Of a DNA stretch of 48,659 bases, positions 38,350-46,477 are shown in pieces (position 1 is the stretch's first letter; each line of letters starts with the position of its first letter). The notes under the pieces were generated by a model that was not told where the DNA came from, did no database searches, and saw only the letters and a list, made by a program, of their open reading frames with translations. Source of the stretch: Planotetraspora kaengkrachanensis (lineage in GTDB: Bacteria; Actinomycetota; Actinomycetes; Streptosporangiales; Streptosporangiaceae); contig NZ_BONV01000058.1 of the NCBI RefSeq assembly GCF_016862895.1, positions 1 through 48,659 on the forward strand, in the 5' to 3' direction. A program made the translations under genes and the position numbers.

Positions 38350-39552
38350 ATGGATATCAACCTCGTCGACCAGGACCACTACTCGAGCAAAGGGGCGCCG
38401 CACGACCAGTACCGCTGGCTGCGCGCGAACGCTCCGGTCTTCCGGCACGAGGGGGACGCCGAGCGTAACTGGCCCGGATTCTGGGCGCTCACCAAGCATG
38501 AGGACGTCGTGCACGTCTCCCGGCACTCCGAGCTCTTCTCCTCCGCGGCGAAGCTCGCCCTGTTCGACGAGATGCCCGAAGAGCAGCGCGAGCTCCAGCG
38601 CATGATGATGCTCAACCAGGACCCGCCGGAGCACACCCGGCGGCGCTCGCTGGTCAACCGCGGATTCACCCCCCGCGCGATCAGCAAGCTCGAGGATCAC
38701 ATCAGGGAGATCTGTCACCAGCTCGTTGACGAGGCGAGGGACAAGCCCGAAGCCGACTTCGTCAGGGACTTCGCGGCCCCGCTCCCCCTCTACGTGATCT
38801 GCGAGCTCCTCGGGGCGCCGATCGAGGACCGGGACAAGATCTTCGAGTGGTCCAACCGCATGATCGGCGCCCAGGACCCCGACTACGCCGCCGAGGCTGA
38901 CGAGAGCCAGACCGCCGCCATGGAGGTCTACTCGTACGCCAACGAACTGGCCGCGGCCCGCAAGGACGACCCGCAGGACGACATCGTCACCAAGCTCCTC
39001 CTGCCGGCGGAGAACGGCGAGACGCTGAGCGTCGACGAGTTCGACCTGTTCGTGCTGCTTCTGGTCGTGGCGGGCAACGAGACCACCCGGAACGCGGCGT
39101 CCGGCGGCATGCTCGCGCTCTTCGAGAACCCCGAGCAGTGGACGAGGCTGGTCGAGAACCGTGATCTGGCGGGGCCCGCCGCCGACGAGATCGTCCGTTG
39201 GGTGTCCCCGGTCAACCTCTTCCGGCGGACGGCCACGACGAACACGGTCGTCCGCGGCCAGGAGATCGCCGAGGGCGACAAGGTCGTCGTCTTCTACACC
39301 TCGGCCAACCGGGACGAGGACGTGTTCGAGGCGCCGGACGTCTTCGACATCGGCCGGACCCCCAACCCCCAGATCGGCTTCGGCGGCGGCGGCGCCCACT
39401 TCTGCCTGGGCAACCACCTGGCCAAGCTGGAACTGAGGGTGCTCTTCGAGGTCCTGTCGGAGCGGATTCCCACCCTTCAGCAGTCCGGCGAGGCCACCCG
39501 CCTCCGGTCCAGCTTCATCAACGGCATCAAGACCCTCCCCGTCACCCTCTGA
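38350..39552 (+). CDS. cytochrome P450, CYP124/CYP125/CYP142-like sterol oxidase
   Basis: 400 aa soluble bacterial P450. The I-helix AGNETTRN, the ExxR helix region ADEIVRWVSPVNLFRRTA and the heme loop FGGGGAHFCLGNHLAKLELR are complete. The sequence resembles mycobacterial CYP124, CYP125 and CYP142, which oxidise the terminal methyl of cholesterol or branched lipids (GFTPRA, SNEMTG-like SNRMIG, and the RLRSSFINGIKTLPV end). A KstR box precedes it. In mycobacteria cyp125 heads the igr operon; here it stands 11.5 kb from chsE1. The 3Fe-4S ferredoxin at 47112 is a candidate electron donor. Confidence 0.87.
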   Translation: MDINLVDQDHYSSKGAPHDQYRWLRANAPVFRHEGDAERNWPGFWALTKHEDVVHVSRHSELFSSAAKLALFDEMPEEQRELQRMMMLNQDPPEHTRRRSLVNRGFTPRAISKLEDHIREICHQLVDEARDKPEADFVRDFAAPLPLYVICELLGAPIEDRDKIFEWSNRMIGAQDPDYAAEADESQTAAMEVYSYANELAAARKDDPQDDIVTKLLLPAENGETLSVDEFDLFVLLLVVAGNETTRNAASGGMLALFENPEQWTRLVENRDLAGPAADEIVRWVSPVNLFRRTATTNTVVRGQEIAEGDKVVVFYTSANRDEDVFEAPDVFDIGRTPNPQIGFGGGGAHFCLGNHLAKLELRVLFEVLSERIPTLQQSGEATRLRSSFINGIKTLPVTL

Positions 39553-39573
39553 CCCCCCGGGCCCTCCCCTTGG

Positions 39574-39806
39574 CGTGATCATGTAAGTGCAGGTCCCCCC
39601 TTGGCGTGATCATGTAAGTGCAGGTCCCCCCTGGTGTGATCATGCACAAGTTCGCGGAGACACTGCCCGACCTGCGCCACCCCTTGGTGTGATCATGCAC
39701 AGGTTCGGCCGCATGCCGTACGACCTGGCCTTTCACCGTCCGTGATCATGCATAGATTCGGAGAGACCCCCTCCCACCAGCGCCAACGCCTGTCGTGATC
39801 ATGCAG
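39574..39806 (+). repeat. array F: six direct units, two contracted
   Basis: TGATCA cores lie at 39576, 39607, 39637, 39690, 39743 and 39796. The last three steps are exactly 53 bp, while the first two are 31 and 30 bp. The contracted units read CGTGATCATGTAAGTGCAGG and then the CCCCCTTGG end, losing the middle of the unit. The array fills the gap between the P450 and the AbiEi/DUF559-like gene. Confidence 0.9.
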
Positions 39807-39896
39807 GCGGCCGGGCTTGTCCACAGCCACGCCTGATATCCACAGCCGGGCGGACCTGCCAACGGCTGGGCCTGCGAAGTCCCATGCTGTGCGGTC

Positions 39897-40865
39897 ATGG
39901 ATCTCATCACGACGGCGGCCGCCAGGGCGCGCGGAATCGACAAGGACGAGCTCACCAGGCTCGTCGACACCGGCGAGATTCATCGGCTCGCACTCGGGGC
40001 CTATTACGCCGGCGACCATCCGCATGCCCTGGCCGTACGAGCGCAGATCATCGCCGCCGTCAGCGGGCCGACGGCGATCATCTGCCGCCGCACGGCCGCG
40101 TGGTTGTGGGGCCTCGACGTGCTTCCGCCGGGGAAGACGAGCCACGACTGGCCGGTGGAGCTCCTCGTCGCCGCAGGAGAAAGGACGCGACCTCGGCGGC
40201 CCGGCTGCCGCGGCCACGAGGCCGAGATCACTTCCGCGGACATCACGCTCCTCGGCGGTGTGGCGATCACCACTCAAGAACGTACGGCTCTCGACTGTGC
40301 GCGATTCCTGCCGCGCCTTGAGGCCGTCGCGGCACTCGACCAGTTCCTCCGGCGGCGCGTCGAGATCGAGAGCCTGCAGACCCGGGCCCTCGCGCTCGCC
40401 GGCCGGCGCAACGCGAAGAGGCTCCGAGAGGTCCTGCAACTGGGCGACGCGGGCGCGCAGGCCCCCAGCGAGAGCTGGACGCGTGTGCTGATCGTCGATG
40501 CCGGCCTGCCGCGACCCGAGACGCAGATTCACGTCATCCTGCCGTCGGGCGCGGAGGTGTTCGTGGACATGGGGTACCCGAACCAACTGGTCGGGGTCGA
40601 GTACGACGGGGAGAAATACCACAGCAGCGCCGAGGACCTGGCGCACGACGCGTGGCGACGTGCGCAGCTTCGGGAGTGCGGCTGGGAGCTCGTCATCGTT
40701 CGCAAGTCAGACGTTCTCGGACGGCCCGCCGACTATCTCGAGGACTTGACCGGGAAACTCCTCTCCAGAGGATGGCGGCCGTCCACCGAGCAGATGACGT
40801 TCGTCCTCACGCGACTGCGCATGCTGCGCAACCGTGAGGCGCGATTTCGCCTCTATGCCGCGTGA
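39897..40865 (+). CDS. AbiEi-type N-terminal / DUF559-like C-terminal protein
   Basis: 322 aa. The N-terminal part (ITTAAARARGIDKDELTRLVDTGEIHRLALGAYYAG) is the winged-helix found in AbiEi-type antitoxin-like proteins. The C-terminal 110 residues resemble DUF559/very-short-patch-repair-like nucleases of the PD-(D/E)XK group: EVFVDMGYPNQLVGVEYDGEKYH then ECGWELVIVRKSDVL. Such proteins are common in actinobacteria and their role is unsettled. It has no toxin partner here. It stands alone between arrays F (direct) and G (inverted). ATG 39897 has no strong ribosome binding site. Confidence 0.7.
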   Translation: MDLITTAAARARGIDKDELTRLVDTGEIHRLALGAYYAGDHPHALAVRAQIIAAVSGPTAIICRRTAAWLWGLDVLPPGKTSHDWPVELLVAAGERTRPRRPGCRGHEAEITSADITLLGGVAITTQERTALDCARFLPRLEAVAALDQFLRRRVEIESLQTRALALAGRRNAKRLREVLQLGDAGAQAPSESWTRVLIVDAGLPRPETQIHVILPSGAEVFVDMGYPNQLVGVEYDGEKYHSSAEDLAHDAWRRAQLRECGWELVIVRKSDVLGRPADYLEDLTGKLLSRGWRPSTEQMTFVLTRLRMLRNREARFRLYAA

Positions 40866-40903
40866 CGCCTTAACCCTCTACCGTGCGCCATGTCCGACAG
40901 TGC

Positions 40904-41128
40904 GTGCATGATCACGACAGAGGTTTCCCCAGGTGGCGAGGCACGCTCCCGAATCCGTGCATGATCACGAACGAGGAAAGACCAGGTCGTACGGCACGCG
41001 GCCGAGCCTGTGCATGATCACGCCAGGGGGGTGCCCACGTCAGCCCGCCTCCCCGCGAACCCGTGCATGATCACGCCAAGCGTCGGCCCACGTCGTACGG
41101 CATGCGGCCGAACCTGTGCATGATCACG
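40904..41128 (-). repeat. array G: five inverted 53-bp units
   Basis: TGATCA cores at 40909, 40962, 41015, 41068 and 41121 are exactly 53 bp apart, all inverted. The 41121 palindrome contains the stop codon of gmd. Units at 41015 and 41121 are near-copies of the array F unit at 39690, in the opposite orientation. Confidence 0.9.
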
Positions 41129-42149
41129 GCCAGGAGGAGTCGTGATCTGGGTCGTGGCCGTCCGCGAGCAGACGCAGATCGGCCTCGACCATCATCGCGA
41201 CGAGTTCCTCAAACGACACGGTCGGCTCCCAGCCGAGCTGGGTCCTGGCCTTCTTCGGATCGGCGCACAGCAGGTCGACCTCCGCCGGCCGGTGCAGGTT
41301 CTGGTCGCACACGACGTGCTGCTCCCAGTCCAGCCCGGCGGCCGTGAACGCGGCCTCCACCAGTTCCCGTACGGACCTCGTCCGCCCGGTGCCGATCACG
41401 TAGTCCTCGGGGTCCCCCGCGCCCAGCATGAGGTGCATGGCCCGGACGTAATCCCCCGCGTATCCCCAGTCGCGCCGCGCCTCCAGGTTGCCCAGGCGCA
41501 GCTCGGTGGCGAGGCCGAGCTTGATCCGCGCCACTCCGAGGGTCACCTTTCTGGTGACGAACTCGGCGCCGCGGCGGGGCGACTCGTGATTGAAGAGGAT
41601 GCCCGACACGGCGAACATCCCGTACGACTCGCGGTAGTTCTGAGTCAGGAAGTGCCCGTACGCCTTGGCGACGCCGTACGGGGAGCGGGGGTGGAAGGGG
41701 GTGCTCTCGGTCTGCGGCGTCTCCCTGACCTGCCCGAACATTTCAGACGAAGAAGCCTGATAAAAGCGGATCTGTCCGGCGGCCGAGCCGCGCGACGCCG
41801 TTATCCCCGAACACACCCGGATGGCCTCGAGCATGCGGAGCACTCCCATGCCGGTCACCTCGGCCGTGAGCTCAGCCTGCTCCCAGGACATCGGGACGAA
41901 CGAGATCGCGCCCAGGTTGTAGACCTCGTCGGGTCGCACCTTCTCGACGGCCGAGATCAGCGAACCCTGGTCGAGCAGGTCGCCCCGGACGAGTTGCACA
42001 TCCTGGAGGAGCTTCCGTACGCGCGACACGCGGGGGTTGGCCTGGCCGCGGACGAGGCCCCACACGTCGTAACCCTCACTGAGCAGGTGCTCGGCGAGAT
42101 ATGAGCCGTCCTGACCGGTGATGCCGGTTACAAGCGCGCGCTTGGCCAA
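41124..42149 (-). CDS. gmd: GDP-mannose 4,6-dehydratase
   Basis: 341 aa extended SDR that converts GDP-D-mannose to GDP-4-keto-6-deoxymannose. It has ALVTGITGQDGSYLAEHLL at the N-terminus, Ser/Glu in YQASSSEMFGQ, the YGVAK motif in SPYGVAKAYGHF, and NLEARRDWGYAGDYVRAMHLML. TTG 42149 follows GAGGAGGACC and fits the family N-terminus. The TGA stop lies inside the palindrome of a 53-bp unit. It is divergent from a glycosyltransferase operon, suggesting 6-deoxyhexose supply for a surface glycan. Confidence 0.92.
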   Translation of the reverse strand: MAKRALVTGITGQDGSYLAEHLLSEGYDVWGLVRGQANPRVSRVRKLLQDVQLVRGDLLDQGSLISAVEKVRPDEVYNLGAISFVPMSWEQAELTAEVTGMGVLRMLEAIRVCSGITASRGSAAGQIRFYQASSSEMFGQVRETPQTESTPFHPRSPYGVAKAYGHFLTQNYRESYGMFAVSGILFNHESPRRGAEFVTRKVTLGVARIKLGLATELRLGNLEARRDWGYAGDYVRAMHLMLGAGDPEDYVIGTGRTRSVRELVEAAFTAAGLDWEQHVVCDQNLHRPAEVDLLCADPKKARTQLGWEPTVSFEELVAMMVEADLRLLADGHDPDHDSSWP

Positions 42150-42247
42150 CGGTCCTCCTCGCTGTGCCCGACCAACCCGATGAGGGCTATAAGAGGCGAA
42201 TGTACCGCCCTGCCCGCCTCAGGATGCCATCGTGATCGACCATTAGA

Positions 42248-42261
42248 TAGAACGTGTTACA
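42248..42261 (+). promoter_or_regulatory. KstR-type box between gmd and the glycosyltransferase
   Basis: TAGAACGTGTTACA fully matches TnnAACnnGTTnnA and lies 99 bp before gmd and 148 bp before the glycosyltransferase start. The match is sequence-only; neither neighbour is a known sterol gene. Confidence 0.6.
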
Positions 42262-42408
42262 CCGAATGCCATTCGGGTAAGCTAACTTCGCAGTTCCGGC
42301 ATGGTGCAGGCAACCCTAGGAACAATTCCACCCGAGCTGTCCTATCTAAGGTCAAATGGTAGGGTTCGGTGCCAGCCCCTTGAGGGCACAGCGGGAAAGA
42401 GGTGCCCT

Positions 42409-43653
42409 TTGGCCGAACGGCTGCGAGTCGCGCTGCTGTCCTATCGCAGCAAGCCCACCTGCGGCGGTCAGGGGGTGTATCTCCGCCACATCAGCCGTGA
42501 ACTGGTCGCCCTCGGTCACCACGTCGAGGTCTTCTCCGGCCAGCCGTACCCCGAGCTGGATGAGGGCGTGATCCTCAACAAGGTCCCGAGCCTCGACCTC
42601 TACAACGACGACGACCCGTTCCGGACGCCGAAGCTGCGCGAGTACCGCGACTGGATCGACGTCCTGGAGGTCGCCACCATGTGGACGGCCGGCTTCCCCG
42701 AGCCGCTGACCTTCAGCCTTCGCGCGCGCCGAGAGCTCGAGAAGCGCCAGGGCGACTTCGACGTCGTGCAGGACAACCAGACGCTCGGGTACGGCGTGCT
42801 CGGGATCAAGAAGCTCTTCCCCGTCGTCGGCACGATCCACCACCCGATCAGCGTCGACCGCCGGATCGAGCTCAAGGCGGCGAAGGGCTGGAAGAAGCTC
42901 TCCATGCGCCGCTGGTACGGGTTCGTGCGCATGCAGAGCATCGTCGCCCCACGGCTGAGCCCGATCCTGACCGTCAGCGAGTCGTCGCTGGCCGACATCC
43001 ACCGCGACTTCGGCGTCCCCGAGGACAACATGCGGCTGATCCCCCTCGGGGTCGACACCCGCTTCTTCCACCCCAGGCCGGAGCTGCCCAAGCGGCCGGG
43101 GTCGATCGTGGCCGTGGCGAGCGCCGACTCGCCGATGAAGGGCGTCGCGACGCTGCTGCGGGCGACCGCGAAGCTCGCCACCGAGCGCGACGTGCACCTC
43201 ACCGTGGTGAGCAAGCCGACGCCCGGCGGGCCCACGGAGAAACTCATCGCGGAGCTCTCGCTGAACGAGCACGTCACGTTCGTGCACGGCATCTCGGACG
43301 AGGCGCTCGCGGAGCTGATCGCCACGTCGGAGGTGTCGGTCGTCCCCTCGCTGTACGAGGGCTTCTCGCTGCCCGCCGTCGAGCACATGGCCTCCGGAAC
43401 CCCGCTGGTCGCCTCCCGGACGGGCGCCCTTCCCGAGGTCGTCGGCGACGCCGCGATCCAGGTCGAGCCGGGTGACCCCGAGGAGCTGGCCGCGGTCCTG
43501 CTCCGCCTGCTGGACTCCCCGGAGGAGCGCGAGGCGGTGGGCCGCAAGGGCTACGAGCGGGTCATGGAACGCTACGCCTGGCCCGTCGTCGCCCGGCGCA
43601 CGGTCGAGGCCTACCGCGAGGCCATCGCGGCGCGTACGGCTCACACCAGTTGA
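42409..43653 (+). CDS. GT4-family glycosyltransferase
   Basis: 414 aa GT-B fold retaining glycosyltransferase. The N-terminus RVALLSYRSKPTCGGQGVYLRHISRELVALGHHVEVF is typical, and the C-terminal donor domain has the EX7E-type YEGFSLPAVEHMASGTPLVASRTGALPEVV. TTG 42409 follows AAAGAGG at six bases; the open frame up to 42301 lacks a site. It leads a plus-strand run with a methyltransferase and a toroid protein. Donor and acceptor are not known; GDP-sugar made through Gmd is a plausible source. Confidence 0.85.
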   Translation: MAERLRVALLSYRSKPTCGGQGVYLRHISRELVALGHHVEVFSGQPYPELDEGVILNKVPSLDLYNDDDPFRTPKLREYRDWIDVLEVATMWTAGFPEPLTFSLRARRELEKRQGDFDVVQDNQTLGYGVLGIKKLFPVVGTIHHPISVDRRIELKAAKGWKKLSMRRWYGFVRMQSIVAPRLSPILTVSESSLADIHRDFGVPEDNMRLIPLGVDTRFFHPRPELPKRPGSIVAVASADSPMKGVATLLRATAKLATERDVHLTVVSKPTPGGPTEKLIAELSLNEHVTFVHGISDEALAELIATSEVSVVPSLYEGFSLPAVEHMASGTPLVASRTGALPEVVGDAAIQVEPGDPEELAAVLLRLLDSPEEREAVGRKGYERVMERYAWPVVARRTVEAYREAIAARTAHTS

Positions 43654-43734
43654 CCTTCGCCCTTCCCCAGGCCGCCGACCACCGGATCGTCCGTGCGGCG
43701 GCCGACAGACATTGCGATACGAAAGGTGACGCGA

Positions 43735-44448
43735 GTGCTGACCGTCGACTTCGACCGTCTGCCCGTCGGACCGGGTGACCGCGTTCTCGACCTCGGCGCC
43801 GGCGCGGGCCGGCACGCGTTCGAGGTGCTGCGCAGAGGCGCCGACGTGGTCGCCTTCGACATGGACGCCGCCGAACTCGAAGGCGTGGCCGCGATGTTCG
43901 CGGCGATGGACAAGGAAGGGCAGATCCCCCCGGGGGCCACCGGCGAGACGGTCGTCGGCGACGCGCTCGGCATGCCCTTCCCCGACGCGTCGTTCGACCG
44001 CGTCATCGCCGCCGAGATCCTCGAGCACATCCCCGACGACATGGCCGCGATGCGGGAGATCGTCCGGGTGCTCAAGCCGGGCGGCCAGGCCGCCATCACG
44101 GTCCCGAACTTCATCCCCGAGCGCATCTGCTGGGCCCTCTCCGAGGACTACCACACGGCGCCTGGCGGACATATCCGGATTTATACGTTGGCCGAGCTTC
44201 AGGCCAAGCTGAAGGCCTCCGGCCTGGAGGTCGGGCCCCACCATCACGCCCACGGGCTGCATTCGCCGTACTGGTGGATCAAATGCGCGGTCGGCGTGAA
44301 CAACGACGGCCACCCGCTGGCCAAGGCCTACCACGAGCTCCTGGTGTGGGACATCATGAAGCGCCCCGCCGCCACCCGGATCGCGGAAGCCCTGCTCAAC
44401 CCTCTGATCGGGAAGAGTGTGGTGGTCTACGTCCGGAAGCCCGCATGA
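43735..44448 (+). CDS. class I SAM-dependent methyltransferase
   Basis: 237 aa. SAM-binding motif I is VLDLGAGAGRHAFEVL, followed by acidic AFDMDAAELEG and motif FDRVIAAEILEHIPDDMAAMREIVRVLKPGG, as in UbiE/Methyltransf_11 proteins. GTG 43735 is preferred (GAAAGG 8 bases upstream) over GTG 43726. Its stop overlaps the next start (ATGA). It probably modifies a glycan or its lipid carrier together with the adjacent glycosyltransferase; the substrate is unknown. Confidence 0.82.
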   Translation: MLTVDFDRLPVGPGDRVLDLGAGAGRHAFEVLRRGADVVAFDMDAAELEGVAAMFAAMDKEGQIPPGATGETVVGDALGMPFPDASFDRVIAAEILEHIPDDMAAMREIVRVLKPGGQAAITVPNFIPERICWALSEDYHTAPGGHIRIYTLAELQAKLKASGLEVGPHHHAHGLHSPYWWIKCAVGVNNDGHPLAKAYHELLVWDIMKRPAATRIAEALLNPLIGKSVVVYVRKPA

Positions 44449-45506
44449 CGGCGGCGCCGTCCGTACCCGGAGTCATCACCGCCGAGCAGGTGGTCCAGAC
44501 GGCGCGGAGCATCGCCGCGATCCAGGACGCCACCGGTGGCATCCCCTGGCCTGAGGGCCACGTCGACGCCTGGAACCACATCGAGTGCCTGATGGCCCTC
44601 ACCGTGGCCGGGCTGCGCGACGAGGCGCGCCGCGGCTTCGACTGGCTCGTACGGCACCAGCGTCCGGACGGCTCCTGGCCGATGAAGCTCGTCGGTGACG
44701 AGGCGGTCGAGGCCGGCGGGGAGTCCAATCACGCGGCCTACGTCGCCGTGGGCGTCTGGCACGATCTGCTCGTTACCGGCGACATGGACTTCGCCCGGTC
44801 GATGTGGCCCGTGGTCGCCAGGGCCCTCGACTTCGTCGTGGACCTGCAGACCACCCGGGGCGAGATCGTGTGGGAGCGGAACGTCGCCGGCGAGCCCGCC
44901 GCCTACGCCCTGCTCACCGGCTCCTCATCCGTTCACCAGGGGCTCCGCTGCGGTGTGCTGCTCGCCGAACGGCTGGGTGACCCGCAACCCGACTGGGAGC
45001 TCGCGGCCGACCGCCTCGGGCACGCGCTCACGGCGCATCCGGAGGCGTTCGCGGACAAGAGCCGCTTCTCGATGGACTGGTACTACCCGATCCTGGGCGG
45101 CGCCGTCCGGGGCGCCCAGGCGGCGCAGCGGCTCGACCTGGAGTGGGACACGTTCGTCGTCCCCGGGCTCGGCGCGCGCTGCGTGTCCGACCAGCCGTGG
45201 GTGACCGGCGCCGAGTCGTGCGAGCTGGTCATGACCCTCGACGCGCTCGGAGACGACGAGCGGGCGCTGGCGGTGTTCGCGGACATGCAGCACCTGCGGC
45301 ACGAGGACGGGTCCTACTGGACCGGCTGGCAGTTCGTGAACGGCAAGCACTTCCCGCACGAGCGGTCGGGCTACACGGCGGCCGCGGTGATCCTCGCGGC
45401 CGACGCCCTCTCGCGGACCACTCCCGGCTCCGGAGTCTTCCGCGACGCGGGAGGCCAGCAGGTGCGGATCACGGGCGAGTGCGGATGCGAGCGCGCCCAC
45501 GCCTGA
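44445..45506 (+). CDS. alpha/alpha-toroid protein (prenyltransferase/cyclase-like fold)
   Basis: 353 aa. Repeated helical pairs with W/G-rich motifs (IPWPEGHVDAWNHIECLMAL, FDWLVRHQRPDGSWPMKL, EDGSYWTGWQ) resemble the prenyltransferase/squalene-cyclase or glycoside-hydrolase-like alpha/alpha-barrel superfamily. No DxDD cyclase motif is evident, so a terpene role is doubtful; a glycan-related role fits its neighbours. ATG 44445 overlaps the methyltransferase stop. Its own TGA is the first half of a TGATCA belonging to array H. Confidence 0.7.
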   Translation: MTAAPSVPGVITAEQVVQTARSIAAIQDATGGIPWPEGHVDAWNHIECLMALTVAGLRDEARRGFDWLVRHQRPDGSWPMKLVGDEAVEAGGESNHAAYVAVGVWHDLLVTGDMDFARSMWPVVARALDFVVDLQTTRGEIVWERNVAGEPAAYALLTGSSSVHQGLRCGVLLAERLGDPQPDWELAADRLGHALTAHPEAFADKSRFSMDWYYPILGGAVRGAQAAQRLDLEWDTFVVPGLGARCVSDQPWVTGAESCELVMTLDALGDDERALAVFADMQHLRHEDGSYWTGWQFVNGKHFPHERSGYTAAAVILAADALSRTTPGSGVFRDAGGQQVRITGECGCERAHA

Positions 45507-45617
45507 TCACGTACGGTGGTGCCGCAGGTCACCAGACGTGCGCGCGATCCCGCGCATGATCACGTACGGCGGCGCCGCAGGTCATCGGCGCCGCACGCGA
45601 ATCCGTGCATGATCACG
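45504..45617 (-). repeat. array H: three inverted units in a convergent gap
   Basis: TGATCA at 45504, 45557 and 45610, exactly 53 bp apart. The first palindrome gives the TGA of the plus-strand toroid gene, and the last gives the TGA of the minus-strand methyltransferase, so the array is the whole intergenic region. The 45504 copy is degenerate on its outer side. Confidence 0.88.
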
Positions 45618-46254
45618 CCAAGGGGGTGGTGCGTTCGAGGACCCGGAGGGAGCCCTCCACTCTGGTCTCCTTGAAGGCTCCTGAGGCGAGCGCACGCAAA
45701 TAGACCTGGTACGGGGCCTGGCCGCCCATGGCCGGGTCCGGGTAGATGTCGTGGAACACCAGGACTCCGCCCACCATGACGTGAGGGGCCCACCCCTCGT
45801 AGTCCCTCGTGACCGGTTCCTCCGAGTGGCCGCCGTCGATGAAGAGCACCGCCAGCGGCGTGTTCCAGAATCGGGCGACCACCGCCGACGCGCCCACGAT
45901 CGCGACGACCTCGTCCTCCAGTCCGGCCTCCGCGATGGTGCGCCGGAAGAACGGCAGTGAGTCCATCTTCCCGAAGCGCGGGTCCATCAGGTCGGCGTCG
46001 TGGTGCTCCCAGCCCGGCTGGATCTCCTCGGAGCCCCGATGGTGGTCGACGGTGAACACCACCGAGCCCGCCTCGCGCGCACCCGCGCCCAGGTAGACGG
46101 CCGACTTGCCGCAGTAGCTGCCGATCTCGCAGATCGGGCCGAGGGAGCCGTACCGGGCGGCGACGTCGAACAGCGCCAGCCCCTCGGCGGGCGGCATGAA
46201 CCCCCTCGCCTCCTCGGCCAGGCGGCGGAGATCGTCGGGCATCGTGACGGCCAT
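45613..46254 (-). CDS. class I methyltransferase, Methyltransf_24/cephalosporin-hydroxylase-like
   Basis: 213 aa. Motif I is ICEIGSYCGKSAVYLGAGA, followed by VVFTVDHHRGSEE, the acidic post-motif AVLFIDGGHSEEPVTRDYEGWAP, and the metal/active-site-like FHDIYPDPAMGG. This pattern fits small SAM-dependent methyltransferases linked to polysaccharide clusters. ATG 46254 has GAGGGA six bases upstream. The frame running on to 46611 is rejected because it reads through tandem repeats. The last codons (TTPLA, stop) derive from the edge of a 53-bp unit. Confidence 0.8.
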   Translation of the reverse strand: MAVTMPDDLRRLAEEARGFMPPAEGLALFDVAARYGSLGPICEIGSYCGKSAVYLGAGAREAGSVVFTVDHHRGSEEIQPGWEHHDADLMDPRFGKMDSLPFFRRTIAEAGLEDEVVAIVGASAVVARFWNTPLAVLFIDGGHSEEPVTRDYEGWAPHVMVGGVLVFHDIYPDPAMGGQAPYQVYLRALASGAFKETRVEGSLRVLERTTPLA

Positions 46255-46263
46255 GCGCTGTCC

Positions 46264-46350
46264 CTCTGTGCGGCTCTGTACGGCCTGTGTGACCGCTCTG
46301 TGTGACTCTGTACGGCCTGTGTGGCCGCTCTGTGTGACTCTGTACGGCTC
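46264..46350. repeat. 32-bp tandem repeat upstream of the methyltransferase
   Basis: About 2.7 copies of a 32-bp unit start at 46264, 46296 and 46328. Each begins CTCTGTGTGA followed by CTCTGTACGGCCTGTGTG and four more bases. On the minus strand the core GTACAGAGTCACACAG resembles GTACGGGGTCACACGG of the 33819 repeat. Confidence 0.8.
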
Positions 46351-46454
46351 GCGGCGGACGGCTGCTCCACCGCCGCGCTGGAACCCTACCGACCCCCGCC
46401 CGACCACCGCACACTCACCCGAACAACATTCCACTCGCCCCTTGTCCACCCTGC

Positions 46455-46468
46455 TGTAACGTGTTCTA
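46455..46468 (+). promoter_or_regulatory. KstR-type box at the promoter of the PPOX gene
   Basis: TGTAACGTGTTCTA fully matches TnnAACnnGTTnnA. It ends 9 bp before the GTG at 46478, so it must overlap the promoter. Confidence 0.75.
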
Positions 46469-46477
46469 CTTTGCAGC

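Noticed and set aside
39897-40865. Type IV toxin-antitoxin system
   Set aside because: The N-terminus is AbiEi-like, but no AbiEii nucleotidyltransferase toxin gene is adjacent.
44445-45506. Terpene cyclase or squalene-hopene cyclase assignment
   Set aside because: No DxDD-type cyclase motif and no isoprenoid genes nearby; only the general alpha/alpha-toroid fold is supported.
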